Translations under genes and position numbers: made by a program
Notes under the pieces: generated by a model
What the model was told of the DNA's origin: nothing
Seen by the model: only the letters and a program-made list of their open reading frames with translations
Databases searched by the model: none
Shown: positions 12,489 through 24,474 of the stretch, one piece after another
Numbering within the stretch: position 1 is the first letter of the stretch
Layout: each line of letters begins with the position of its first letter
DNA from: Notospermus geniculatus
Taxonomy: Eukaryota; Nemertea; Pilidiophora; Heteronemertea; Lineidae
Direction of reading: 5' to 3'
DNA: 64,000 nucleotides
Assembly (NCBI GenBank): GCA_002633025.1
Contig: NMRB01000075.1
Span: 107,645-171,644 of the forward strand

Positions 12489-15051
12489 CATTATAAAGAC
12501 AGATGGCAGTGAAAATATGAATAATTGCCCTCTCCTTAACCTCCTGGTAAAAAAGGAACACTGTCATATCGAGAATAGACAAAGAATGTTATCTCCAGTC
12601 AGCTCATTTTCATAGACATTGACGTTTGATGCAGTGAGTTTATAGATGTATTTTTCTGACTTTTCCGTATCCCTTGCAACAGGTTTTCAACAATCAAGCT
12701 ACCAACATTGATTGCAAAGAAAAGCAATTCCTTGCCTTCAATCAGTTCCAACAAGACGCCTGATTGAACATGTTTTCCTACCGTATTCCCTCATTAGTGG
12801 TCTATCTTTTTGTAATGTACTGCCAGTCTGGCATTCAGGAAGGGAAGTTTTGATCAACATCTTATCAGCCTCTGTGTTTTCACCAAGAAAGATATTGTGA
12901 ATACATTTTTTGTCAAGATTGATATAATGAAGAACAAATACTGCCCTATAATCAAGCTGAGGAATGGTTGGTGGCAGTCAGTCAGGTACTGAAATCACAG
13001 TTCTTTGAATGGAGATATATCTCAGAGATGTTTATATACCTTGTTTGTATGCAGATGAGATGCTATGCAGAGATGCAAGATTTAGCTAAGTTGCTCAAAC
13101 TCTTATCGTGGTGGCTTACCATAATGCTGCTCATGAGAAAAGAGACCCCTTTAGCATTAAGGCCAACTGACCGAGCCATTTGGCCAAGTTGTACTTCCTT
13201 GTCAACAGCCAACTCCCGTATCCAGCTCATGTTGCTTGTTCTATATAAAGTGGAAGCCAAACCAAACAAACCTCTCAGAAATGACTTGGCCAATCATTTC
13301 CACCCACTCATGTTGTGCTCCTTGGTAATGCACTCCAATAATGATTTTGAGAAAAATCAATGAAGGACCAAACCTGGTCATTATGCTGAAAAAGAAGGCT
13401 AGTTGATGTGGATGAGAAAAAGCAATTGACTTTGTTAATGCTAGGTCTCAACTGAAGAGTACTTCCTGAAGGTCAAGGGAAATTCACAGTTGCCCAAGTG
13501 TTATTGTGCCCTAATTGACAGAAAACTACACAGTTTGAATGTGTTCCGGAACTCAACTTGTGTTTCTACTTTTGCTTGAAGTAAAATTTACTTCACACTA
13601 GGCCCCCTACTTTAAAAAAAGTCCATCTTTGATTCTTTCTCTGTAAAATAATATGGTTTTAACCCCAAAAAGAATGTAGGGGTTCTCTGATGATGGGAAG
13701 GACGTCAAAAAGAATGTAGCGATTCTCTGATTATGGGAAGGACGTCATTCTTGAACACTGCGGTATTGAGTCTTCATAGTGGCGTCATTGGCTGATATTT
13801 TTAGCAACAAATCAACAGCCGCCTGAGGTCCCAATTAGTGACAACCGACGTTAAGTGACGCTCTTTGATCGTAACTGGGATAGGAAAAAATCAAAAAAAT
13901 TGGGCCGTAGTTGCAATGGTTCCTATCCTTGATACATCACAATTTCCATATCAATGTCAGGAAATGCTAGATTGAGATTGTGTAGATGTTCTACAAATGT
14001 TTGATGGGCATTTAAACAGTGTATGCCTTTGAAGTTGGCAGTCTCTTCTTTCTTCTGATAGCATGACAGTCCTTTGATCTTTTTTGTCAGTTGTTGGTCC
14101 ACCTGCCTTGTCTCGATCTCCTATCAGGTTGGCCTGTTACACTGGCAGGTTATTAGCTTATCATATGTGGGGGATTTTCAGGGGCCTCGTGGACCTGGAA
14201 AAAAAATCTAACAGCAGTGATGGACCATTTTTTTCCATGACAACCAGGTCATGTGATCTACCAAATAGATGCTTGTAACACAGGTACATCAAGCCGATCA
14301 TGCTAAACATAAATCCATCCATAGACCATAATTCAAACCTCTCTTGTGTTTGTATGAAGGAAGAGCGACACGACCCTCTGTTCACTACACCATCCCATGG
14401 TAGGTCCATGTACTTGCCTTACCTGATTTCTTGGAATGGTGACAGTACAACACCATCCCCACGGCAGTCTCCTCTCAACCCGTGTCCCATTTCAAGTGGT
14501 GTGACTGCCGCTGGTGGTGTTCCATTAAGGCTCGATCTCTTCTGTGATCAACAGGTTTCTCTTGCAGATCAATCTTCGCAGTGACAGCAAACCTTTTCAG
14601 CTCTGTAGTTGTGGCGACTGCCATTTTCTCACTAGCCTCACCCTGAACTCGGTCAAACTAATCTCTCGTAATCATGGAGGATGAATTGGAGTGAAATAAT
14701 TGAAACTCCATTAACTCCCAGACACCAAGATCTTCAGAAGTGAGGAGGATTCTGTTTTGTTCCAACAATTGCTTTGCTTACAAAACACTTTTTGACAGCC
14801 TGCAGCTCCCTCTCTCTGTGCCATTTCATAAGCTCATACCTCATAGCCATGACAATCAAGAGTCTTTGCCAGAGATATCGGGTTTCATATTTTCACTTAG
14901 TATTACCTACCTCGGAGGCTCTTCTAGTGATACCACACCTGGTTATTAAAATGCCCAGTTCGGTTGTTTCCTGTGCTATATGTATCAAAATGCTTCCTCT
15001 CCAGCTTCTCCATTAGGGATTCACCTTCAACATCCGTCCATGTCTTCCTGT
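12489..15051. other. non-coding stretch, no gene recognised
   Basis: This stretch holds a 40-bp direct tandem duplication at 13667-13746 (AAAAAGAATGTAG through GGGAAGGACGTC, twice). Frames up to 131 codons are not protein-like. Confidence 0.45.
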
Positions 15052-15612
15052 AATTCTAGCCAGGGGCTGAATATGAAATTATTGGAAGTGTATATATGTG
15101 TCTCTGTGTTGCCGCAATCCTGGTCTTTTTCTTTTGATGGCTTGGGTTTGGACAATAGCTTGGCCCAGTGGTCGTTGTTGTCGCTGACAATTCATGACTG
15201 CTTGATTTAGAAGCATCTTTTTTCCAGTCTGTAAGGATAGTAGGCCTACTACATTACACTGATAAGAATTGATGATGTTTACAACATCTTGTGATGCCTT
15301 TATGAAGGAGCAACAGTTTTCCCCCGAGCCCAGCAAGTCATGCTCCCTCAAGCTTAGTGGCTGAGGTGTGCGGTTAGAAAATAAACATCCCCTGTTCAGT
15401 ATCCCAGTGATGGCATTTGACAGGATGAGAATAATGATTTCCCTTGAGCAGAATAATGCATAATGTTTTGGACCATAATGTCCATTTTATGTAAAAACAA
15501 GCTACCAGATTTGAATGGTGGTGCCATCACGTATTTGCGATTTTGACAGCTTGTGTCTCTTCAACACTTGTATTCATGGCTAACACGTGGGGGTCTGGAG
15601 TCACTTATGTAC

Positions 15613-15740
15613 AAAAGTATGTACATGTACATAATTTTTTTAATTCGCTTTCCCTGAACAATAGCTCATGTACATGTAGTACATGAGCTATTGTTCAGGG
15701 AAAGCGAATTAAAAAAAATTATGTACATGTACATACTTTT
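15613..15740. repeat. 128-bp near-perfect palindrome
   Basis: The left arm runs AAAAGTATGTACATG, then TTCGCTTTCCCTGAACAATA, to the centre. The right arm is its reverse complement, differing only in a T/A-run length. The centre is GTACATGTAGTAC, so there is almost no loop. The matching place in the second tandem copy (about 16597-16650) has only the right arm. Confidence 0.9.
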
Positions 15741-16652
15741 ACCATTTTACAGACTTAAAATTATTATCGAAAATTTCTTCCTTGGAGGTAATAGAAAAGA
15801 TGTTCATGTAACAGAAAAGATGTTCAATATGTAAATGCACAACCCTATGGAATTTCAATATGTTGGAACAATAAAGACATTTGCTGATTTCCAGAGATTA
15901 AGTACCCATGAATTAGATGCCTGGATGCATTAAATTTCTCGGATTGTTGTCGATTGTAGAGAGTTAAATGAATACCGAGACCTGAACTTACTTCAAAGTG
16001 CAATAATTTACGAGGCGTGATCATTGCACTAATTCCAACATAAACATGCCTTTAATCTGAAAATTCTAGCCAGGGGCTGAATATGAAATTATTGGAAGTG
16101 TATATATGTGTCTCTGTGTTGCCGCAATCCTGGTCTTTTTCTTTTGATGGCTTGGCTTTGGACAATAGCTTGGCCCAGTGGTCGTTGTTATCGCTGACAA
16201 TTCATGACTGCTTGATTTAGAAGCATCTTTTTTCCAGTCTGTAAGGATAATACTTCATTACTGATAAGAATTGATGATGTTTACAGCATCTTATGATGCC
16301 TTTAAGGAGCAACAGTTTTCCTTCAAATCCAGCAAGTTACGCTCCCCCTAGCTTTGTAGCTGAGGTATGGAGTTAGATCCCCTGTTCACTATCCCAGTGA
16401 TGGCATTTGACAGGATGAGAATAGTGATTTCCCTTGAGCAGAATAATGCATAATGTTTTGGACCATAATGTCCATTTTATGTAAAAACAAGCTATCAGAT
16501 ATGAATGGTGGTGCCATCACGTATTTGCGATTTTGACAGCTTGTGTCTCTTCAACACTTGTATTCATGGCTAACACGTGGGGGTCTGGAGTCACTTACAT
16601 GAGCTATTTGTTCAGGGAAAGCGAATTAAAAAATTATGTACATGTACATGTA

Positions 16653-16883
16653 AAGTCTGGCAACATCTATCTTTGACCTAATGGAATGCGGAAGCTAGGA
16701 AATTGATCGTTGGATTTTCCACGGACCCTTTAATCACACGCGGCTATTAAGTGACTGGTGGACAACACGAACAATCGGGGAACGACCACAAGTGATCGAC
16801 CGGCATGATTATAAACCGCAAAGCTCTGTCACATTACATGACTTCCGCATTCCATTAGGTCGAAGATAGATGTTGCCAGACTT
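16653..16883. mobile_element. 231-bp TA-flanked miniature inverted-repeat element
   Basis: The ends are AAGTCTGGCAACATCTATC and its inverse, about 42 bp with one mismatch. TA lies at each outer edge (16651-16652 and 16884-16885). It interrupts the second copy of the 1-kb tandem duplication at a place where the first copy reads straight through. TA duplication fits a Tc1/mariner-type non-autonomous element. No transposase is encoded. Confidence 0.8.
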
Positions 16884-17211
16884 TACATACTTTTACCATT
16901 TTACAGACTTAAAATTGTTATCGAAAATTTCTTCCTTGGAGGTAACAGAAAAGATGTTCATGTAACAGAAAAGATGTTCATGTAAATGCACAACCCTATG
17001 GAATTTCAATATGTTGAAACAATAAAGACATTTGCTGATTTCCAAAGACCCATGAATTAGATGCTTGGTTTCATTCATTAAATTTCTCGGGATTGTTGTC
17101 GATTGTAGAGAGTTAAATGAATTCTGAGACCTGAACTTACTTCAAAGTGCAATAATTTACGAGGCGTGATCATTGCACTAATTCCAACATAAAGATGCCT
17201 TTAATCTGAAA

Positions 17212-20200
17212 TATTGAACATCTGCGGGTTGAAAATTGCCCATTTGAATCCAACTCGGATTAAAATTGTAGCAATTTTGTTTGATGTGTACGTGGGTTGG
17301 TTTTATTTTTGAAGATGAAGTGTGGGTGTTGAGGCAGATGGTATACATATTTTAAACCGAACACTTGCAAAACATGCTTGAGGCGAGGGTAATCATTTTG
17401 GGTATGTGCTTTTTCCTATCAAAACATTAAAACATCATTTTTCTCCTTTTAATTTCCACAAAGGAATGTTACAATGCTCAGCTTAAAATGGATGATACCT
17501 GGGAAGATAGAATTTTGAGGAGGAAAGTGAGGTTTATACTAAAAATAGGGGGTGCATACTTTTTTCAAAGTAAAAGCTTTACCAGCCTTATTCATTTCAC
17601 CGATGGTGTATGCTAATATCACCAGTAAATGTTGCACAATAGTTCTGAGGACTTTGCTTCAGGCACTTTTCTGTAAAAGCTGCTGTATTTTTAACAGTGT
17701 TGATAGTCGTTGACGGACAAAATGTCATATTACTGGCCTGAAGATGGAAGTGCCTGGTTTGGGTAGTTTCGAAGACACTCACAAAACACTTACTGTGGCA
17801 ACAAAGGAAGTTTTCTCATTGAGGCATTTACTTTTCTGATAGCACACACTGCAGGCATCCGTGTGCTTGTTAATGGGCATAATGGAAAGGAAATGGTTTC
17901 CCTCTTCTTTGTGTTGAATAGTGTCTGCTGAAAGGTTGACGAGAAATTTCTTGCATTTTCTCACTCCATCACTCAGCGAACATCATGTCTTAAGGCAGTT
18001 TTCTAAAAGTCGGAAATGAGCAAAGTTCCTCAATTGAGACTATACAGTGTCTGAATCCAACATATTATACCAGTAATTCATGTCAACCCAACTGAGTTCA
18101 ACATGAGAGGTCGATATTTCTGACCAAAATTCTACCTGATCCACAGAGCAATAGATACTACACAGCTTACACTGTATTTTGATAAAATTGTCAATATATT
18201 TTACAGAAGAGAACATTTCAAGACAATTTACGACCATAAAGCATGTTTTCTGCCTGGAATAATGAGCCATTTGACACGTTTCTCCAAGGACACTCATAAA
18301 TGTTGTGTGGGTGGGAATGTGTCTTTCCGTCAACTAATGATTTGTCATCTTGCTTTGATGACAGAATAAATATCTTGTACCTGATGCACCTGATGTGATC
18401 AAGTAGTTCAGCTCAGTGTAAGTTTGCCCATTTGACTTAATTTCTCCTGCGAAGAAGAGTACATTCGTTAATGTAGAATTCTGGTCAACTCATGCTGAAA
18501 CATGGACATTGAAATTCAACTTGCAGGTGGGAATTCCAGTTGAATATCATTTTCTATAATGATGACAATTTAAATGACACCCTTCAAATGGCAATGCAAG
18601 AGTGATAAAAATGTAATAATTATTCAGAAACTCATGCTGGTCCTGGCGCTGTTTTATCAGTGATGCGGTGCACCCTTAATGAATTCTGCCTTGAACATCC
18701 TCCGATTGCAGAGTCCTTCATACTCATGGACTAATGATGCAGGTCATCGGAGGGTATTTGCCTTGATCTCCACTCTCATGTTTCGCTCAGACACTGTTCA
18801 GTTGCGTGCAAGTGCATCTCTGTCATGACTATTTTCCCGCATCTGTTCTCTCTAGTCATCGTTGAACTAAAGCTGCTCTTTACCTTGTCCCTTGCCAAGT
18901 ATGATAGTGCCTCACGAGGTCGTTTGGCCATCAAGGGTGGCAATTTATGCCTCGGGGAATGCATGCAGACTCTCCTCGTGTCAGATGAAGAGAGATACCC
19001 TTTGGCAGAACAGCCTTGTCGAGATCCGGCAGTCGGAAGTTCAAAGTGAATTATTGAGTGAACGAAATGACACTCATTCGATGATAACTTCATTAGAATG
19101 CGAGAAAAGGCATTAATGATTGCATTAAAATATCCCATCAGGTTTAATTTCCATCTTTGAATCAATTAGCCATTTCTGATGTTACTGCCAACTCTGTTTG
19201 AACAGCTTCCTTTGGGGTTCATTGCCTCAGCTTTTCAGGCAGGTCACAGCTTCGTTGCTTATGACTTTTTCGGTGTAAAGATATTCCACGCTTTTTCACC
19301 TAGTTCATTCCTATCTTTTTTCTTTCAGAAGTACTTTTCATCAGAAACTGAAAATCTTGCTTCACTCTAACAAAAGCAGTTGGCTGGTATTCATAAAAGT
19401 TAGCAAATGCTTTTACTTAAGATTTGTACAGTGAGGTCCAATGTAAATGTACCACAAAACATGAAGTAAAAGCATTTGCTAGCTTTTATGAATACCAGCC
19501 ATTGTTTTGGCAGTATCTCCTAGGTCAAAATCAGGGTATCTGAAAGCATCCATTAAAACATTTCAATCTTGAGTGTGAACATTTCATTATTTTTCAAAAC
19601 TTCCTAATGCAACTGAATTCTAGCCTTGAAAGTTTAGCCACTTAATTTTGATTAATGAATAGCTCTTCAGTGGAATTAAAAAGGAAGGTGATTCTGCTGT
19701 CGTCAATTATTCATTCACGCTTGTCAAAGTAAATTTTTTGAGTAGTGGAGTTTTGCTCCTCCAAGACATGCGCTTCATGTGGGCGTTAATGCAGGTCTTT
19801 TCATCTGTCCGTGCCCACTGATTGAAGGATGATACATGTATAAGAGATGTCACTTGACGTATGTCATGCGGCAACTGAGCGCACACTTCCGTTTTCCAGA
19901 TTCTTCACCTTAAGAATCTTGTTCACAATGACCCTGTGGGCTGCTGGTCTGATCATAGAAAATCCTGTCACTGAAAAAGGCAGGTTAAAGGATTTCATAA
20001 TAATTGTTGAATTTTTGAGCTGTTCCTTCAACAAATCCTTGTGTGAATTTCGTATTTCTGTTTTTCCACTTCTGTAGATAACATCTCAGGCCTAGTAATA
20101 TTGGATTAGAAAGAGTGGCACCAAGTATGGGAGACACACCTATTATTGCAAATTCTCTTTTCTGTGTGCTTGCCTGAGTGGGTGCCTGTCAGAATGTAAG

Positions 20201-20732
20201 TGTAGAGAGGTGGCTTTTAGTCAGAAGACTGGATTGCCTCTTTGGGAAGATCTTGCTGACAATGCCATCTTGTACTGAGTCCTAGAACCAAAGGTCTGAT
20301 TTTGCAGTCAATTTCAGTGACGCCATCTATCCACTTTCGGAACGTATACTTGATATTTCACCCCAGTTTAGTTAGCCTTATGCTGTATCCAATACAGATC
20401 AAAAGTGATGTCCACCGTTTGGCATATCACAGGTGGTCTGGGTGGCATCAGCTCCAGTATTCAACTACATGTATGTAATTTGCAAAATCCATATCATCTT
20501 GTGTCATTCCCCCTGTCATTCTCGTCCTTGTTGGTAGTGGATAGATCTTTTATTTACAGCCATATCATCAGTGATGTCCACATTGTCAACCTTTCCAAAA
20601 AAAATTATTACCTGGCAATTCTTTTATTATTTGTTACAAATCCTGAACTTGGCCTTATCAACAGAGTGCAGGATGCGTAATGTGATCTTGTTGCTGTGGA
20701 AAATGTGAGCATCCCTGGGCATTTTTCAAAAG
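17212..20732. other. non-coding stretch, no gene recognised
   Basis: A 129-codon minus-strand frame at 18776-19165 is overlapped by open frames on the other strand and has no recognisable domain. Apart from the hairpin at 19381-19501, I see nothing here. Confidence 0.45.
19381..19501. mobile_element. 121-bp foldback element
   Basis: TGGCTGGTATTCATAAAAG and GCAAATGCTTTTACTT on the left are matched by the inverted AAGTAAAAGCATTTGC and CTTTTATGAATACCAGCCA on the right, with about 45 bases between. The GGCTGGTATTCATAAA end type is shared by many small invertebrate hairpin elements. No target duplication was resolved. Confidence 0.65.
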
Positions 20733-21127
20733 TACAGTTAAATATCCTGACATTGTGTCTGGAATTTAAGCCAGCGGTTATAGTTTAACGAGATAAAATC
20801 CTGATCATTACAGATTTCATGAATGTCAATTAGATTGTGGTGCTCTCAGTAACAATTAAATGAATGGCATTTGGTTAGTTTTCGATGGCAAGGATTACTG
20901 AGGGCTTTAGGATATTCAAGTTGTTGGGCGATCAATATCTGAGATGGTAATATAAACGTAATGGATTGTTTGGGTGCAATGGATTTGTCATTTTGTACCT
21001 TGAAGAAAGAAGCCTTTTGGATGTTGGAAGCAATACGGAGGTTGAGAATTCACATCGCAAATGAGAACGAGGAGCGATTGACTCTTTGTAAATGAGGTCA
21101 GGGAAAGAGTCATGATTGTTGTCGATT

Positions 21128-21185
21128 CTTGAACCTTAGCACAAAGGCCAGCTACATCATCCTGGTGGTAATGAACGAGCTCGCC
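21128..21185 (-). other. relic of a GPCR upstream block
   Basis: CTTGAACCTTAGCACA, then GCC and AATGAACGAGC repeat the block found about 460-510 bp upstream of the A1 and A2 start codons (23641-23710, 27450-27509). Here it sits on the 3' side of A1 with no coding exon downstream of it. I infer the leftover 5' flank of a lost further tandem gene. Confidence 0.35.
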
Positions 21186-21434
21186 TGTTGAAGTATGGTA
21201 GTACGTGTAGTACATGTGAGGAAAAATTCATGAATTTCTGATAATCCTTTGTAAAGAAATGAACAGCTACATCACGAACCGGGCGGACCTTCTGCTTCGT
21301 AGTCCATCGTTCACCGTCCATCATTGCCTGAGCTAAAAGACGTGACTCCCTAGCTTGTCCTTGTATCCTAAAATTTGCATCTTCTTTCGCTGGCCAGTGT
21401 TTATACCCATCAGGAGACCTATCAGGGTTAGTGT

Positions 21435-23183
21435 TTACTTTGACAATCCACCACAGCAAGTTTTGAGCACATCCTTTAGATCACGTCGGAATTTTTGTCC
21501 ACCCGCGATGAAATACAAGTAAAAATTGACTGCAAAATTGGAGAGCCATAGTTTAGTAAAAAGCCAAAACTGTAGGTCATAACGTGCTGACCAATAAGGG
21601 TCAGTCATATCATATGATGAAGTGACAACATCATTGACACGTTTTGGACTTGAGCATACAAAATATGCTGATGTTGTCAACAACAGCATAGCTGTTAAAT
21701 TAGGTTCCTTAGTTGGCTTCCTTGAAGTGGATTCCATCTTTTGCCTTCGCTGTCCAGCCCGTTTTATGGTGAAAATAATAATACTATTACAAACAATCAT
21801 GATGGAAAAGGGGACTATTGTGCCCATGATCAGTATGTATGTATGATAGAAATGTTCAACCCATCGTGCTTGAGGAAAATCAAGGATTACATTTCCATTT
21901 GGTGGATCTGGCACTGCGTAGTAAAAAAATGCTTGAATATGGAAAATGACATGGAATACAAATGTTGCTCCCATGATCTTGAGCGTTCTCTTTGTTGTAC
22001 ATATAGAAGCAGCTTTCATGGGGAAGGTGACAGCAATGGTCCGGTCGATACTCATTTCGGCTAAGAATAGGCCAGATGAGATACCAAAAGCATCACCGAT
22101 GTAGAAAGCAAAGCTGAAACGGAGATTTTGAGACATAAATCATCTAAATTTTCTTTCGAAAATCTGGTATCCTATCCAGTCCAGTGGTTTCAATGTCTTG
22201 AGACAGAATTTGGAACTGAAATGTTCCTGAATGAATGAGTTCACAACATTTGGCTGCAAAGATGAAATCATCCAGATTTTGTTGAATAAGGTGGATGAAG
22301 ACACAACCTTGCAAATTTTATTCTTTGGCTGCTGCGTTGTCAGTATGACAGCACCAGCAAAGTGACAGAGAACACTGGCATATCCGTCCTCCATGTTGCA
22401 GGCCAGTTTTTCATTTCTGTGCCTGATCAAAGGGAGGAATCGCACTGGCTTGTTTGTTAGGGTGAAGGAGTTCGTCACTTCGGCAATCACAGCGCACTTT
22501 CATCAAAACTTGATCGGCTGCTAAGCTTTCTGCGCAGTTATCACCTGAAAGTGCTGAACTGGAAGGCAGAACCTTTGATGGTACTGCCTTGCATTACATG
22601 CACTACCCATTTACATGCACGTCTTATTGGAGAAAGAATGGTACGTTTTCACTCTGTGCTGTTCCTCCTCTCTTTGCTGAAATCGCCCCTCCCTCACTTT
22701 GTCCCAGACCCTTCTCAAGACAAATGTGAAAGTCATGTGAAACTTCGTGACTTGAAATTTGAAGCACACAGCAGCAGACTGGTACAAAGCAATGAAGATT
22801 AGCCTGTATGCCCTGGAGGTCGGTGATCTTGTTCCTTGCATGATACGAGTTTTTCTTTGAAACTTGAATTGAATTCAATGACAAATCTCTACCTACCTTA
22901 TCAATGGCAAGTTTCTTTCAGAGTCTTCAAGAAGACCCCGGATTACCAGCAGGTTGTTGATCAGTTCATTTACTAAAACCACAGAATCAACCAATGCCAG
23001 ACCTGCCATGTACACACATGTAGTGAAGTGACGGTTGTTCTTCTTGGTTGTGACGAGTAAAGACAACGTGTTTCCAATCAGACCAGCAAAAACAATAAAA
23101 TAGACTGGCCATTTGCTTATGATATCTGTTGCAAGGGCCAATTCTGGATAGGTTCTTACAGTTATATTACTTGACCCTCCCAT
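21435..23183 (-). CDS. orphan rhodopsin-class GPCR A1 (two exons)
   Basis: This is a seven-helix plasma-membrane receptor; the ligand is unknown. Exons join 23183-22897 to 22113-21435. The donor is AAG|GTAGGT and the acceptor a pyrimidine tract plus TTTCAG; the split codon AG|C encodes Ser96. The product is 321 residues: glycosylation site NIT at 6-8, TM1 with GN at 37-38, TM2 LALVD ending at Asp66, DRT at 119-121, TM5 Pro197, CSSP at 249-252, NFYLY at 292-296, and a helix-8 KFRRDL followed by Cys-Cys at 315-316. The helix order and Asn1.50, Asp2.50 and Arg3.50 fit class A. DRY, CWxP and NPxxY are all altered, Trp4.50 is absent, and no cysteine is present at 3.25 or in extracellular loop 2. 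The NFYLY tail type recalls invertebrate peptide receptors, but that is only a resemblance. It differs from B1 at five residues. The 783-bp intron contains no other gene. Confidence 0.9.
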
Positions 23184-23640
23184 AATTCCTTTAAATCAAT
23201 GGAATTCCACTAAATGTTGCAGAACAAAAGACCTTTAGACGGAAAACTAGTTCAGCATCAACGGCAAGTGCATCAGATGAGGTTCAGGTATGAGACAGTT
23301 CAAGCCTCTTCTGTATTTCGATTGCAGTTTCTTTACAATAGAATATGTTTCAGACTTTGCGTTCCTTGGTCACTTGCTCATGCCTTGAGATCATTGCATT
23401 GCAGCTGCTTTGTCAAGGTGTGGTGGGAAAATATTCTGGCTCTGAAATCGGCGTTAGTGAATATGAAGTTGAAATGCACACTTGTAGTCCGTAGTTGAAG
23501 AAAGTTTCCTTGGATTCCAACGGAAAGAATTAGAAGTCTTGATCCTGTGTGATCCGTGATTTCAATCGTGGTGAAATAATGAAGTGTGATTGATGATCTG
23601 AATTCTGAAAACCATGGCAGCTGCATTTGGTGTTTGAACT

Positions 23641-23710
23641 CTTGAACCTCAGCACAACAGCCACCTCATCATCTGCATATTATGAATGAATGAGGATGAA
23701 TGAGCTGACA
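23641..23710 (-). promoter_or_regulatory. conserved block upstream of GPCR A1
   Basis: CTTGAACCTCAGCACAACAG, then a spacer and ATGAGCTGAC, lies 458 bp upstream of the A1 start. Similar blocks stand upstream of A2 and B2, and an identical one upstream of B1. Weaker homology continues toward the gene through ATTCCAACGGAAAGAATT. It may be promoter or 5' untranslated sequence inherited with the duplicated gene unit. No TATA box or known factor site was recognised. Confidence 0.35.
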
Positions 23711-24034
23711 GTTATGTTAATAAAAGGACATATGAAGCATTGATCATGAGTAGAAGGTGTATACTGTTTCAATCATGTATTTTGTTTCAATCATGTCATA
23801 GGAATCCTTGTTTTGACAGGTCTTGGGAAATTTAATGTAACTTATTTTATTAAAACGACCTTGAAAATTGTATCAAATTACAATTATTATAAACTTGATG
23901 AAAGAAATGAAACATGGGGCACTACTAGCTATGAGGTGTTCAAGGAATATTACAAGAATGAACAAAAACAACCCACTTTATTTTTAGTAAAATAAGCCTT
24001 TTAATATCATTGAAGAAAATCAAATAGAAATCAG

Positions 24035-24281
24035 GGGCCATATTCATAAAAACTTGCCAGCTTATTTTGTTGCTAGTTGTGAAGGGTAAAGTGGGACAAT
24101 TCTAGCCCCGGTACAGTTTTAGCCCCTGAGTATACATCTCCATCCAATGCTGGCCATTTTTACACTCAGCGGAAAGAACTGTACTGGTGCTAGAATTGTA
24201 CCACTTTACTCTACATTGGCCTGTACAAACTGGCCACTTTAGCTGGTAACTAGGCCTAGCAAGATTTTAGGAATATGGCCC
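24035..24281. mobile_element. 247-bp long foldback element (copy A)
   Basis: The ends GGGCCATATTCATAAAAACT and the inverse of CTTGCTAGGCCTAG...GAATATGGCCC pair up. Internal segments also pair: AAAGTGGGACAATTCTAGC faces GCTAGAATTGTACCACTTT. The whole unit can fold back. The same element sits at the same place in copy B, so it predates that duplication or split. Confidence 0.65.
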
Positions 24282-24474
24282 AAGTCTGATAATAACTTCA
24301 CATGAGTTGTTACTCGAGTTGAATCAAAACTGTATGGGCCTTGCTGATCAAACAGCAATTTAAGATGTCCATTGCCGTGACCAGGTAAAAATACTGTGTC
24401 ACAAGCCAATGGTTGGACCCATCAGTTTAAGGATACCTGGGAGTGTTAAAGGGCTACTTTTGTATGCTCCAGTC

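Larger units (their letters stand above)
15052..17211. repeat. 1-kb direct tandem duplication
   Basis: Both copies begin AATTCTAGCCAGGGGCTG and end near CCTTTAATCTGAAA. Copy 1 is 15052-16061 and copy 2 is 16062-17211. Copy 2 differs by a 231-bp inserted element, by small indels, and by keeping only one arm of the palindrome found in copy 1. No gene is visible in either. Confidence 0.9.

Noticed and set aside
12968-13363. 131-codon plus-strand frame with an overlapping open minus-strand frame
   Set aside because: No family features, and both strands are open, as expected by chance in this composition.
18776-19165. 129-codon minus-strand frame
   Set aside because: Plus-strand frames overlap it and no motif or splice support is visible.
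22140-22490. 116-codon minus-strand frame between the two exons of A1 (and its match in B1)
   Set aside because: It lies wholly inside the intron defined by matching donor and acceptor sites. The B1 version is shortened by indels.
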